Assembly (NCBI GenBank): GCA_003508835.1
Contig: PUFA01000022.1
Span: 2,294,001-2,358,000 of the forward strand
Length of the DNA stretch: 64,000 nucleotides
Direction: 5' to 3'
Source of the DNA: Eonycteris spelaea
Taxonomy: Eukaryota > Chordata > Mammalia > Chiroptera > Pteropodidae
In this document: one piece after another, positions 33,450-45,790 of the stretch
Layout of the letters: the number at the start of each line of letters is the position of its first letter
Position numbering within the stretch: the first letter of the stretch is position 1
Made by a program: the position numbers and the translations under genes
Notes under the pieces: generated by a model
Told to the model about the DNA's origin: nothing
Database searches by the model: none
What the model saw: only the letters and a program-made list of their open reading frames with translations

Positions 33450-35110
33450 TACTTTGCTCCAATATTTTGATATGCCGGGGTCATCATTTTTTTAAAATTA
33501 TCAGATTTATATCACTGTATCCCGTACGCCAAAGGGCAGGGAGGAAAAACAACATGGCTGAGCATGTACCTAAAGTTGAAATCTAGAGCCAAAGAAAACA
33601 GTAGATGCCACGCCTGGTCACACGGTAAGTGGATGTGACCTGAGCCATGTGGCTCTATGGAGCTGCAGGAAAGGGTTCCTGGTCGGCTTCTAGAACTCCA
33701 TTACTGGGGAACACAGGGAGGATGCTTTGATGTGTGCCACTACTAGCCTGTCGTGGGCCACCTCTTTGGTCACTTGACCCCCCCCCACCCCCTATTGCTC
33801 TTCCTTCCACAAGCAGACACAAGCACCAAAACTCTGGGAGAGACAATCCATAATGTATCCAGATACTACTTCAAAGATTTGGGATTTGGGCTAAAGTACT
33901 GCGTTTCATATTGATTCCAGATGAGGGTCCTTAGTGACATTCAGACTAAAATATATGTTCTCTAATTCCTCCTTCCCCCAACACAAACACACTCATAAGT
34001 ACAAGTTCGGCAGCAGGAAAGTATAATCTTAAGACAATCTTCCTTTCTGAAATGGACATGATTAGAAATACCAAGTAATCACTGGTCCATGAGCATACTA
34101 GATTCCTTTAGTGCTAGAACTTCAGATACATCCCCTGCACTGACAGTGAATAACGCCCTTAACTCTGGGAAGAACTACCTTCGCCATTTCAAGAAGGAAT
34201 GAAAACATGTCAGCGTGTCTACAGCCTTGAAATCAAGGGCAAGGGAAAGATCGATAAACATGAAGAAATTAAAAGTGCAACTATTAAGAAATAAAATAAT
34301 TCAGATGACCATAAAATTTGTCATCAAATAGAAACACATTTGAGAGTGAAGGTGATAACAGAAATGATGAGCAGCCCTTCATTCATCTACTAGGAGCATA
34401 AGCCAATATTTTCCTAGGCTAGTTGCGGTGCATGTTCATTCTGTTTGAAACTAGAAACAACTGTAGCTGTGGGACATGGCCTGTCTAGTGGGAGCTGTGG
34501 TCATAGTTCAATACCTCCTTCCTGGGAGGGAGAGAGGTTATGAATGTAGGCAAACCCTACTCCGATACCAGGCCTCTCTCTCATTTGGTCCTGCCCCTTC
34601 CATTTCAACTGTGGTGCTGAAGTCTGCATAGGTTGACCTTTCAGAACATAGTTGGAGAAGGGAGTGCAATGGATCATGGCAGGGACAGAGGCCTGGAGGA
34701 AGACACAGTGGAGAATAACACATAACTTCTATTACAAACAAAAAATCTGGCAGTGCTTTGGCGGCATTCACACACCCATCTACCATGGGTTCATTCGACG
34801 ACTACGGTAGCTACATGGCTACATCCAGCCTTTTCTGAACACAGATGAATTCTCTAATTCTCCAGTTCCCACATGAGCCTCTATTTAGTTTAGCTACCAG
34901 CCTGCGAGGGACAGTATCAGCACCCAGGCACATCGGATGTTGTGACACTGATATCGAAAGAACCAGTAAGCAAGCAGTGGAGAGTGGTCAACGTGGACAG
35001 GCCGAGAATCTCACAGTGTTTATTCAGCACATTCTAGAAAAGAGCCATCTAACCAGCTAACTCACACACTTGGCAAGTATATCCCTAATCCAGATGTAGG
35101 CGCATTCAAT
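33450..35110. other. Unassigned segment, GC above local average
   Basis: A 1.6-kb block with noticeably higher GC than the 15 kb either side. It contains a C9 run at 33779-33787 and scattered CpGs (34795-34805, 34930-35000). Open frames up to 82 codons exist on both strands, none with a recognised domain, and there is no repeat consensus I know. It could be a lineage-specific ERV or LTR remnant, a conserved non-coding region, or a retrocopy; unresolved. Confidence 0.35.
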
Positions 35111-35111
35111 A

Positions 35112-36425
35112 AACTTAGCCTAACACTGGTAAATATTTGAATGACATAACTCTCTCTTTGCCATGTACGAAATAACCAAGAAACTTAGTTTCTATATGGA
35201 GGGTCAGCACTGGTCAAATTGACAAAATTGTCTATTTATCCCAAAATGTAAAAATAATTTTATGTAACCAATAGAAAATAATTGATATTTGCATTATTTT
35301 TCACTCATTCTTTGAAATTCAGTGAATGTTTTTGTTTTTGTTTTTTTACTTACAGTGCATCTGAATTCGAATAGACATATTTTAAGTACTCAACAGGTGT
35401 GTATGGCACGTAGATACCATACTGGATATGGTAAGCCTAGTCTACTTAAAACCTGTGTTTCTCACTATGAAGCTTACACTGTGTACCTGTGGTCTTGCAT
35501 ATTTAGTTGTCATTACTCTCTCTGGGTTTAATGTAACGTGGATCACAGATAACAGAAATTCTTGGTCTGTTGCGATAATGACCATATTTATTACCTAATA
35601 ACTCCTCTGTAGGCCTACCTGAACTACCCGCTAATCAGACAGTGATTAGTATCATCTAAGAGTCTACTTCTCTTTCATCAGCAATTATCATATATAATCC
35701 CCTAAAATGTGGAGATTATCACTGCAAATTTTCTCTTAAGATATCCTCTGAATTTACATTTGACCATTATTTTATTTGAATTGTTATTTGAATAGGATAA
35801 GACAACTGCTGACTGTTTTCTCCAAATCCTGTGAAAACTACTCTGGGATCTTCTTTGAACAGTCTCTCTTTGCCCTGATATATCCTTAAAACAGGTTACA
35901 GAGCTGCTCCAGCTGTCTCCTTAACCTCCACAGTTCTGAACACTTAAGACATGTGTTTAACTCTCTCCTGCCACTGGCCGATGACATCTCCCACAGAACT
36001 GCTTCTCTGCTTTCCTGATTTCACATTCCCACGAAAGGGGGAGGCTGCCTCTTACCCACCAGCCTACTGCTCCCTGTCTTGAAGTATTTTGCTTTATGTC
36101 ACTGACCTCAGCAAACTCCAAGCTGTTTAAATTAAAGCACATGGCATTATCTACATTCTTCTGGTAATAGCCTGCATTTTACATACTGAAATGTCATTCA
36201 TCTTTATATTATTTACTTTTATAACAATGAACTAGTTACCAAGATGCCGTTGAAACAGAAACAATATATTTTTTTCTATTTATAAAAGGAGCCCTCTAGC
36301 AATTCTCGCTTCACAGACCATTGGTTCCCACAATCAGAAAACCGTGGTGTTCACTGAAAGCAATTTAGACTAATAGCTTGGTAAAAGGCAATCTGAATAC
36401 CATGCCATTACGGAATAGTGTAAGC
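35112..36425. other. Unique DNA, nothing recognised
   Basis: AT-rich to about 35800, then a pyrimidine-leaning stretch to 36130. No repeat consensus or gene evidence. Confidence 0.45.
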
Positions 36426-36429
36426 TGCA

Positions 36430-36451
36430 TTTTTTTTTTTTTTTTTTTTTT
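36430..36451 (-). repeat. T22 run, possible retroposon A-tail
   Basis: A pure T run of 22. To its right lies about 110 bp of GC-richer sequence (36452-36560), the layout expected for an antisense retrocopy with an A-tail. No AATAAA lies just before the tail on that strand and I do not recognise the body. Confidence 0.6.
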
Positions 36452-36564
36452 CTGATCAGTCACTGGAAGAAACCTAGCAGAGATCTTGGAAGGAAACCTG
36501 TGCACGCTCCTCACGGGCCTTCCTAAAGCAGGCAGCCCATTGTCCACATGAGGGGACAGTGTCT

Positions 36565-37395
36565 AGCGAGGACAGCTATGCAGTAGGATCACCCGATCTG
36601 GGACCCAAAGAATTCTGTAGATCTCACTTTGGGGACTCAGTAAATTCTTAATGATAATGCAAGTCAAAGAGTATGTGACAAGTGACAAGCTGGGCCAGAG
36701 CTATAAGATATGACATTATGCAGCATAGGCATGAACCCAGACCAAACGAAGTTGTAAAAATCAGTGGGGAGATCAACGCAAATACCATAATATGAATAAA
36801 AAATTAGTATTATAGTACTCTAGATAAAGAAATGGATTCCAGAGCAGACAGACTATACATAATAAATTATATAAGTAGGATCATTTACTGAATCCTATGG
36901 AATGTATTTATATGGAGTAAATCCAATTTTTTTATACACTTGCTTTTATACTAAGATGAAAAGATAGCTTTTATTTTCATGATTTAAACAAGATCAGTTG
37001 CTTATGCAAACAAGGATAAAGCACTCTGATATATTCTATGCCATCTAATAATAACATTTCCTCAAAGTGGTCCAATCCATGTAATACAATATATAGTTGA
37101 ATCAAATCAAATATCAGGAATAATATACTCATAGAGGAAATTCAACCCCTCGTTAAATGAAAACATAGACATAACTTCACTATCATATTGGTATCATGCT
37201 GACATGTTTTATCTGTCATAAGAATAAAACCTGAATCATTATCAAGTCCATTACCTTTGGCCTGATAATTAATAGCTTCTACCTATGGATTGTTCCTCTC
37301 TCTGGTCTCTCTAGGCATTCCAATTGAGTAGCAGTGGGTCCCTCATGTAATCAGTGCTGGCTTTACAGATCTGCTTGGCTCTTGTGCACTCCTTA
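36565..37395. other. Unique AT-rich DNA, nothing recognised
   Basis: No gene or repeat identified between the T22-associated segment and the pyrimidine tract at 37398. Confidence 0.45.
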
Positions 37396-37397
37396 AT

Positions 37398-37440
37398 CTT
37401 TCTTTTTCCCTCCCTCCTTTTCTTTCTTCCTCCCTTCCAT
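37398..37440. repeat. Pyrimidine-rich tract
   Basis: 'tttctttttccctccctcct' and related CT-rich sequence directly abut the antisense L1. On the L1 sense strand this is a GA-rich extension of the A-tail. Confidence 0.8.
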
Positions 37441-37767
37441 TTTTTTTTTAAATTAAATTGGGTGACATTGGTTAATCACATGATATAGGTTTCATGTGTA
37501 CAGTTCTATCATATCATCTGTATAAAGCACTGTGTGTTCAAGACTCAAAGTCAAATCTCCTTCGGTCACCATGTACTTGACCCCCTTTACCCTCGGCTAC
37601 CCCCACCCTGCTTCTTCTCTGGTAACCACCACACTGCTGTCTGTGTCTATGAGTCTTTTGTTTGTCTCGCTCGTTTGTTGCTTTCAGTTTTATATCCCAC
37701 ATATGAGTGAAGTCATATGGTTCTCAACTTTTTCTGTCCGACTGATTTCGCTTAGCATAATAAAAGT
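37441..37767 (-). mobile_element. L1 3' UTR (antisense), most recent-looking L1
   Basis: Antisense L1 3' end: T9, 'aaattaaattgggtgacatt', 'ggttaatcacatgatatagg', 'tttcatgtgtacagttctat', 'cactgtgtgttcaagactca', 'ctggtaaccaccacactgct', 'gtctgtgtctatgagtcttt' and 'ccacatatgagtgaagtcat'. The 'ggtgacattggttaat' 3' UTR type is one I associate with bat and related laurasiatherian L1s. It is 5' truncated within the end of ORF2, at 'tttcgcttagcataat'. An A12 run follows at 37770-37780. Confidence 0.9.
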
Positions 37768-38064
37768 GAAAAAAAAAAAAGGTCTACTAAAGTCATGTGT
37801 TGGCTAAGGGGCCAACAGAATTTATCTCCCAGGTCTGAGGGGCAGTTGTGCACTCCCGGTGGCCCCTGCTCCTCACTGCCACCCTTCACCTCTCTCTCCA
37901 GAGAAGGGAGAAATGTCTTCCTTTGCTACTGCTCAGCTTTTCCAAAGGAGAAGCTACATAAAAGAAATTGAAGTTATAGGCATAAACTTGATTTAATGAT
38001 ATTTTCCTACTCATGTTGGTTCTTTTTGTTTTTGTTGCTCTTTTTAAGAATTTTCCATATTTCA

Positions 38065-38076
38065 CCCCCCCCCCCC
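38065..38076. repeat. C12 homopolymer
   Basis: Uninterrupted run of 12 C in AT-rich DNA. Confidence 0.95.
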
Positions 38077-38788
38077 GTCACTCCTTCTAGGTAAAACTAC
38101 TAATACTACATATGTTACTCAGTTGGGAATAAATGTTGCTTTCTTTCTTTGTTATTTTTAGATTATATTTCAAGGTGAGGTCTAGTGTTAGTTGTATAAG
38201 TGTTTTGAAAATATTCAAGATTGTGTTCTGTTATGTTTAAACCATTCAAAATAAATTCTGAAACAAGTTAAATATCTTAAAATGTTCAAAGATGTGGATC
38301 TTTGTGCATTTATGCAACTTGAATCTAAGAAGTGTCATTTAATTCTTTGAAAACATTAAACACTGTCCTCGCCAGTTTTCAGTGAATTGTACGGTATCTT
38401 GCTCTGACACCTGATGTCGTGGGTAAAATAATAAACCATCATTTTGCACATGGACTATATTAAGAGTATCAGAGTGGGGAGAGCCTACTTAGTCTCTAAT
38501 TAGAATTTTTCACCAACCTTAAGAGAAAATAAAAGTTCATAAATTCAGGGTCTTTAATGTCTTGCAATATTTGCACATGGAAACGATCACATGAAGAACT
38601 ACACCACCCAAGCAGCAGCTGTAAAAAATAATGTTTTCCAAGGAAGTTTGGAATTTAAATTAAAATGTGAGGCAAAATAAAAAAATAAAACACAACAAAA
38701 TTTTTAAAAATCTACCCTTTCCATGTGTTTTAGAGTAAATATTCAAATTAAAGATATGAAATAGTTTTATGTAATGGATTTTCCCAAA

Positions 38789-38828
38789 GTGTCTACTACA
38801 GTTAGTCTGTGTCTATTACAGTTAGTCT
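38789..38828. repeat. 20-bp tandem duplication
   Basis: 'gtgtctactacagttagtct' is followed immediately by 'gtgtctattacagttagtct': two 20-bp units with one mismatch. Confidence 0.97.
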
Positions 38829-40240
38829 AAAATCTGTGTGTAACACATTGGGTTCAAAAGGGCTATATGTGAAGTTGGGCTTTTGCATCACTAATTCTGC
38901 CTTTTACCCCAAAGCACTTACTTATAGTTCCTATTACCTCAATCCTTCATTTTCTCTCATAATTTCCAACAAATCTATCTATGTTTAGGCAGTGATTTGA
39001 ATAAAAATGATCTGCGGCATTTAATTTTATATATTATGGTGGACTTTCTGTCTGTAGATTGTTTTCTTTCAAATTCCTTTTATTATACTTAAAGTGATCC
39101 TTTCTAAGGGCTTTCTCTCCCATCCCCATTATCATACAACACAAATCTACAAAGTATACTATAAAACAACAATATACTTGTATATTATTAATTTAAACAT
39201 TGTAATAATGTAAAGACTACTATTGTAATGTCCTGATGACCAAGAGTATACTGCTTCGACCCTCACAGAAAAAAAAATTTGATAAGATAGTAATATCAAT
39301 TTCAAAGTCATTTAGAAAAATATTGATAGCAAATATTCATCAGCTATTGGATGTGTGCCATATCCCTGACATAACGTTTATTCGACTATCAGAATTTGGT
39401 CCATTTCAAAATTTAGAATGATTCTGTTCTGCCTTAGAGCATCTGTAAGGTTAAAACAAATGATAAACCTTTACATGTGTACTGTACCCACCTCTCACTT
39501 CTGACACATGGATGTGGGTCTGCATCTCCAAAATTCATGCTTCTAATTTAATTTAAATTTCAAGAAACTGTAAGGTTCTACTACAGTAAAGGATTGGACA
39601 AGATGCTAAAATATACAGTGTGGGTACAATGGGCATGACTCAACTTTCTAAGAAAAAATAGCAAATATTCATTGTTTTATATACTAAACTTCTGTACGGA
39701 AATAGTTTTGAGTACATGAAAAACTTTTAATATTTGGAAAATATAAATTTTGACCTATTGTTTTTAATTGTCAAATATTTGGTTATCATATAAGGGTCTA
39801 AGTAATGTTTTAAACATGTTAAAATTAAATATTTATACAATAATTTCACATGAAGATGGTGACAAAAGGATTTTTTTTCTGAAATATGTGGTTAGTTGCA
39901 TCATCTTTTTAAAGAGAAGTTTATTCAGAAATCAGAATTGCTAAACAACAGATTGTTCTTCATAAGTTTTAATGAATAGTTGTTAAATAGGTGATTATGG
40001 AGATAGTTATTTAGAAAATGTTATCCGATAACCATTTCTATATCCTTTCATGTTCATCTGAATTACTGGTGTTAATTTGCTAATACTCTTGTTGGAAATT
40101 TGATAGCATATCTATTTACTAGAATTTTGATAGTTCTTCTTTTTGAGACAATCATCAGCATGTAAATGAAACAATGATTAAAATATCTGTTTTTCTCAGA
40201 AATTTTCAAGCCTTTCAGATCTACACACCTTCCAGATATT

Positions 40241-40257
40241 GGGGGGGGGAGGGGGGA
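40241..40257 (+). repeat. G-tract (G9-A-G6)
   Basis: 'gggggggggaggggggaatg' on the + strand; long enough to support G-quadruplex formation in principle. Confidence 0.9.
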
Positions 40258-40846
40258 ATGAAAAATATACGAATATATTTGTGTTCTGTAAAAATACAGG
40301 TGTTATTTGTTGCCAAATCTTACGTCACTAGCTGTGGTTATAAGGTACCCAGAATCATGTTATGATTCCTGCATTCTCAGACAGTTAGATATGCTTTAAA
40401 CAACTTTGAAGTTTTTCAGACTAGTGGAAGCAAAGACAACTATTGTTTTATGTTTATGTTTTACATTCTAGAGAAAAAATAACTTTCAAATAAATATTTC
40501 TCTATGAATTTTTAGTACTTCTTAAAGTCAGCAGGCTATACTTGCCATCACGGAATGATTTGCAAGTTGTAGTTTAGTCTCGCTTTTTTTTTTTTTTTTT
40601 ACCTAATTGACAGTTTTAAATCAATTATGCTTCATAAAAATTTACAGTCTTTAGAGGAGTGGTTGTATGTGTGTCTGTGTGTATAACATGGAACAAAAGA
40701 AAATAAATTATAAAATATATTTCAATTGATATTATAACACAGTCATTCTTTTGGACATTTTTGTGCAGATATATGCTATATTAAAGTAATTCGATATGTT
40801 TTAATTGTAGTGACAAAAAAGAAATACTATTGAAATTGGTATCATA

Positions 40847-40992
40847 AGACGTAAGTTCTAGTCCTATCACATAATTCCTTACTGGCTCTGTTCCTTGACC
40901 TCAGGTGATCCTTCAGCCTAAAGCAATCCTTTTTATTAAATTATCATTATATTCAGCACAATGTTTTGCATGGAGTTAATTCTCAATAAAAC
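40847..40992 (+). mobile_element. MIR SINE fragment
   Basis: 'gtaagttctagtcctatcac', 'ttactggctctgttccttga', 'cctcaggtga', then 'cagcacaatgttttgcatgg' and 'agttaattctcaataaaacg' follow sense MIR order ('cttactagctgtgtgaccttgggc...agcacagtgcctggcacatagtaagcgctcaataaa') with an internal deletion. Confidence 0.6.
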
Positions 40993-40999
40993 GCAAATG

Positions 41000-43295
41000 A
41001 ATTAAAGGCACTGTGTTTAGATAGTTAGAGGATTGTATATCTGCCAAGATTGTACAAATAAGAGAAAAAACACTTCAAAATATTACTTGTAAAAATTCTT
41101 GACCATTTTTGGTGAAACTCTGTCTTTTTGTTTTACTTTTCTCAGATTGGTTGACAATCACTGCAGAGAGAGCTTTGAGAGAAATTATCAACTATTACAG
41201 AGAAAGGCTAGTTGTATTTTAACTATATCCTCATAGTCAACTGGGTAGTAACTTCTTTCCTACAAAAATATTTTGACACTTATTAAACGTGACACCACAT
41301 GGGTCATTTTTGGTAAGATTTTAATGAGCAACTGTCATGAGTCCTTGAGTTAGTGCTGCATACCCTACAGGGAAACAGGACAAAGGGAATGCATAGGTTA
41401 ACCACATTTTCTGTTTATAGGGGAATACAATTTCCTCCTCTGCTTCCTTTCTCTTCAGTCTTCTAAATTCTCTTCATCCTTCTTCGATGGCCCATGATTT
41501 TTACTAAATAGAAATGTGATGTGGTGTAATTTTTTGAAATCTGAACACATCACCTTTTTTTTGCCAATCTGAAAAAAATAATTCTTTTCATTTTTATTGA
41601 CCTGTGTGAGAAGCTGGATAGTAACATGTTCTTCTTTGGAACTACTCCACGTTCTAAGCTTAGTTAACTGTGTTTTGATCAAGTGAATGATCTAATAACA
41701 GGTTTAGGACATCACAGTAGATAAAGTAAAAACACGTATGTAATCCTTACAAATCTTGCCTTGTTTCATAGATGCCCTAGAGAAGATGCGACATATCTGA
41801 ATAAACTTCAAAGAACTTTTGTAACTTGGGTTATATTTTTACCTTGGTTTTCCAGAATTGTGTGGTTGGTTATCCCATGGCTAAGTTCCTTTTTTGCATC
41901 CTTATCATCCAGGCCCATACCAACTGGTCCTATTGTTTGATATCCTATATAACGTACTGAATTAGGAATTAAATTTGACTTTGAAATAGGTTACTACTGT
42001 AAAGTTAACTTTTTTCTAGCAGTAATTTTTTTTTCTCTTTCTTTAAAGTCAGTTTATTCACATTAATGAAGACTAGAAAAGGAACAAGAAAGCTGAGGTA
42101 GATACCGATCAGTAGGAACTTTATATTATTCCTCTGGTTTCCCCTTGATAGAGGTTATTTTAGTATTTGAGTGCAATTGAGTTCTTCCAGCTTTCATGTT
42201 CCTGGTTGGCTTGAGGTATTGCTTATGGCTGTCACATCTCCTACTGTTGCTTTAAAAGTGATTTGAAAAGTCTGTTGTTTAAAATTCTCAGGCAGATGTT
42301 ACTTTTACTACCACAGTCAAGCATGGCTCCTGTGTGTTTGACTTTCAAAATCCCTGCTAAGTTCCTTGCAGAGATCAGAAATGATTTGTTTATTAAGTCT
42401 ATATCTTTACATAGTGTGGGGGGTCTAGGAAAAAAATACCAGCTCTGTGACAGGATCCCAAGGGCATATATACCTACTTAATCTTTCATGCAACACAATT
42501 TTCCAGTAACAAAGACATATGTCCAGGGTAATGAAACAAATGATGAGTGTTTTGGCTTTCATCAGTACCAAGTTGGTTTATACACTATCAGAAATGTCCA
42601 GAGTTGACTCTATAGCTGTTTCATGTATGTGGCTAGACTATCACAAAAGCCTATTTTTGTTAAATATGTATGTTGCTGTCTAACTATTCGCTATTGAATT
42701 TTCATCACAAATAATTTTTCTATCTCCAATCAGCATATCTTAAAGATGGGATATGGTCTATAATTAAGATTTTATACATTTAATTTAAATGATTTAAACC
42801 ACAATTCAATTGCATGTCCCTGAACACAAAGAAAAAAAAATATATGATTTCTGCTAAAAAAATTGTAATCAATGAAATCAACATCGAGAAAAAGCTAATT
42901 ACGTTAGGAATCTATACTCAATAAAGATGTCATTCTTTAATTTATATTTCCTTTAAGAAAATAGACAAGGCATTTCCATTATAAGAAATGCTAGGAAAGA
43001 CAGAAAATAAAAATTTTGAAAAAAAAGTTATAGATTAGAAATCACCTAGAATTTCATCCCTCAGAATCAAGCACACTTTATTTGTTGGTACCTACAATTT
43101 CTCCCTCTTAAAAGAAACGAGTTGTTTAAGAATTGATGTAGCTCTTATTTTAATATATTAGTTATCAAAATGAATTATCAAATTTATAATTAGCACAATA
43201 AATTAGTGCAACTAATACGTGTTACACTAGTTTAACTGCAACAAGAATACTTTAGTTGTAATTATAGAACACTGGACTAGATTTTAACAAGAATG
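41000..43295. other. Unique AT-rich DNA, nothing recognised
   Basis: No supportable gene or repeat family over 2.3 kb. Frames at 41455-41682 and 42263-42481 have no domain. Confidence 0.45.
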
Positions 43296-43304
43296 TTAAC
43301 ATTA

Positions 43305-43408
43305 TTGACATTTAATTTCCTCACTCATTAAATGATGATAACATTTATACTGAGAATGACATATGTGTTACCTGATGCATAGTGCCTAAAATCATGCTAA
43401 CAAGAAGA
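43305..43408 (+). mobile_element. MIR SINE fragment
   Basis: 'catttaatttcctcactcat', 'taaatgatgataacatttat', and 'gatgcatagtgcctaaaatc' resemble the sense MIR middle-to-3' segment ('cctcagtttcctcatctgtaaaatgatgataata...gcacagtgcctggcac'). Confidence 0.45.
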
Positions 43409-43619
43409 AGTATACTGAGTAGTTTTTTAGCCCTTAATTTTCTTTGTAAACTATGAACTAAAATCAGTAATTTGTTTCTGACACTACCTTGCATTTTGTT
43501 CTCAGAGAGGAAAGGCATCATAACACCTTCTTCTTAAAATTTTACTCCTGATCCAGGAAAAAATCATACATAATCTGCTCTTTACCAATTTTTGCCTAAC
43601 TTCCCAGGTGCAGGTTGGC

Positions 43620-43916
43620 CCTTTAATCCATTTGACTGTCACCTTTGTAAAAGAAGAAAAGAGAGGCACACAGAGAAGATGGTCCTGTAAAGACAGGTTC
43701 AGCAATTCCAATTATTCTGCCGTTGCCAAGGAATAACTGGGGATTCCAGAAGCTTAAGAAGAAAGGAAGGATCCTCAGATGGCATCTTCAGAAGCATCAT
43801 GGCCCTCACAATACATGGTGTCCGACTACTAGCCTCCGCTATGAGAGAATAAACTTCTGTTCTTTTTAAAGCCACTCAGTTGTGGCACTTTGTTTTGGCA
43901 GTTCCAGGAAACTAAT
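43620..43916 (+). mobile_element. MLT1-type LTR (ERVL-MaLR), 3' part
   Basis: Order matches an MLT1 LTR: 'aatccatttgactgtcacct', 'cacagagaagatggtcctgt', 'gttgccaaggaataactggg', 'gattccagaagcttaagaag', 'catggccctcacaatacatg', 'gactactagcctccgctatg', 'agagaataaacttctgttct', 'aaagccactcagttgtggca' and 'tttggcagttccaggaaact'. The AATAAA at about 43848 corresponds to the LTR polyadenylation signal. The first third of the LTR is missing or unrecognisable, and no internal ERV sequence is adjacent, so it is probably a solo LTR relic. Confidence 0.85.
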
Positions 43917-43939
43917 TTAAATGGTTATATTAGAAAAGC

Positions 43940-44340
43940 AGAAAGTCTAATATCAACGTTGTAAGATTTCAATTTAACAGACTAGAAAAAAAGATACCAT
44001 CAAAGGATACAACCCAAGTAGTGAGAAAAAAATCAAATAATGAAAGATATGAACAGATATCAACAGAATAGACAAAAAATGTTAGCAAAATCAAAAATTG
44101 GTTCTTGAAAATATTTTTGAAGATGACAAATCACTGACAAGATTTTTGAAATAACCAAAAGCCAGCAATATATAAAAAAGTACAAAACTACCGTGCTAAA
44201 ATAACAGACTGTCTTGATGTTCAAAAATGTTTTACTATATTCTGCCACTTTAATAAAGGGATGAATCCACATATTATCATTTTAATAGACAGGCTTCAAC
44301 ACCTATTTGTTGTAAAACTCTCGGTAAACTGTGAATGGAA
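43940..44340 (+). mobile_element. Old L1 ORF2, N-terminal/linker part
   Basis: 'gaacagatatcaacagaata', 'caaaaattggttcttgaaaa' and 'gacaaatcactgacaag' match the ORF2 linker region ('...aaccaagagttggttctttgaaaagat...gacaaacc'). Further along, 'aaaactctcggtaaactgtg' fits 'aaaactctcaataaactagg'. Heavily decayed. Confidence 0.65.
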
Positions 44341-44454
44341 AGTATGTTGCTCACAGTGAGGACAGAGAACCATGAAAAACGTGTGTGACAGCATAGTGGT
44401 GGAATACTGATGGATTTCCTGATAATTTGGGGAAAATTATGAATGACTGCTTTC

Positions 44455-45790
44455 CTCTGTTTTATTTAACATTTTCTAGAAGGCCTACTCCCCCAAAGAA
44501 ATAAAATAAATCAATAAACAATACAAAAAATAAGTGAAAGCTAATGAAATAAAGAAAACGAAAATCAAAAGCATGGAGATTAAAAAGGAAGAAGTACAAT
44601 GGCCATTCACAGAAAACACAATTACATAGAAAATCCTGAGGAATATGTAAAACAACTATAGAATTAATTATTGGAATTAGCAAGGTTGCAAGATTCTAAA
44701 TTATATATAAAACTCAATTGTATTTCACTATATAGCAGTAAATAAACTAAAAAAATTAAAAATTGTAATTTTCAATGTCTAAAAATAACTAACTAGAAAT
44801 TAATTTAGTAAATAAAGTAAAACAAAACACCTGTATACTTATTACTATAAGTGATTACTGAGAAAAATTGAAGAATACTATATAAATGGAGAAATAAATG
44901 TATTACTGGATGAGAAAATGCAATATTGTAAAAAATTCTATTTTCCCCAGAAAGATTTTTTATTGAAAATGACAAGTCTTTTTTTTTCCCCCTAAAACTT
45001 ATACGGAAGTGCAAAGAACATACATAGCCAAATGATCTTGAAAATGAAAACAAATCTGGAGAACTTAAAACATTTCACTCCAAGGTTTACTAGAAAGCTA
45101 CACACCTAAGGTAGTCAACTTGGTTTTGGCACAAGGATAAGTGAAACAGAGTAAATCGGAAGGATGAAGAATCCAGAAACAGACCCATATTCGCAAGGTA
45201 AACCAACTTCTGAAATAGACTCCAAATTTAACTAAAGCCTTTTCAAAAAACTGCATTGAAAAAATTGCATATCTAATTGTAGAAAAAAAAAATGAACTTT
45301 TATTCCCTACCTCATATCAGAAGTTAACCAATAATTTGGAATGAATAATTAAACTATACATAAAAGCTAAACTGAAGATTCTAGGAAAAAAAAAAAAAAG
45401 GAGTATATTTTCATATGCCAAGAGTAAGCAAAAAAGTGTTGTATAGAGAGGACACATAAATTAATTATCATAACAGTTAATAATGTATAGTTAGATCTCA
45501 TCAAAAAGCAATGTTAAAAAAATATGAAGCAAGCCATAACTAGGAGAACATGGCTGAGAAAAGAGTCATATGCGATTAAACACATACACACAGTTAATAA
45601 TCAAAAGACAAATATCTCAATGAAGACATTGATGAAAATAAAACAGTCATTTCAACTAAGAATATTTTTAAATAGCCATTAGTATCTGGAAAATTTTCCA
45701 ATATCAGTTATTATGGAAATGCATATTAAATTATAGGAATATACCACTATGCATCTTATCCATTCGAATGATAACATTAAAACTAGATTC
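44455..45790 (+). mobile_element. Old L1 ORF2, RT to C-terminal part
   Basis: Sense L1M ORF2 in order: 'aaaaaggaagaagtacaatg', 'catagaaaatcctgaggaat', 'aattagcaaggttgcaagat', 'aaactcaattgtatttcact', 'ttacggaagtgcaaagaac'-type block at 45001-45020, 'ggttttggcacaaggataag', 'gaatccagaaacagacccat', 'ttattccctacctcatatca', 'atatctcaatgaagacattg', and a ragged end at 45790. The antisense frames of 70-82 codons here (44060-45053) are shadows of ORF2. No 3' UTR follows. Confidence 0.8.

Larger units (their letters stand above)
37800..40840. other. Unique AT-rich DNA with small repeats
   Basis: No gene recognised. It includes C12 at 38065-38076, the 20-bp duplication at 38789, the G-tract at 40241 and T17 at 40584-40600, listed where informative. 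Confidence 0.45.

Noticed and set aside
44060..45053. Several antisense frames of 70-82 codons, Phe-rich
   Set aside because: Shadows of a decayed sense L1 ORF2; the A-rich sense strand reads as Phe/Leu on the other.
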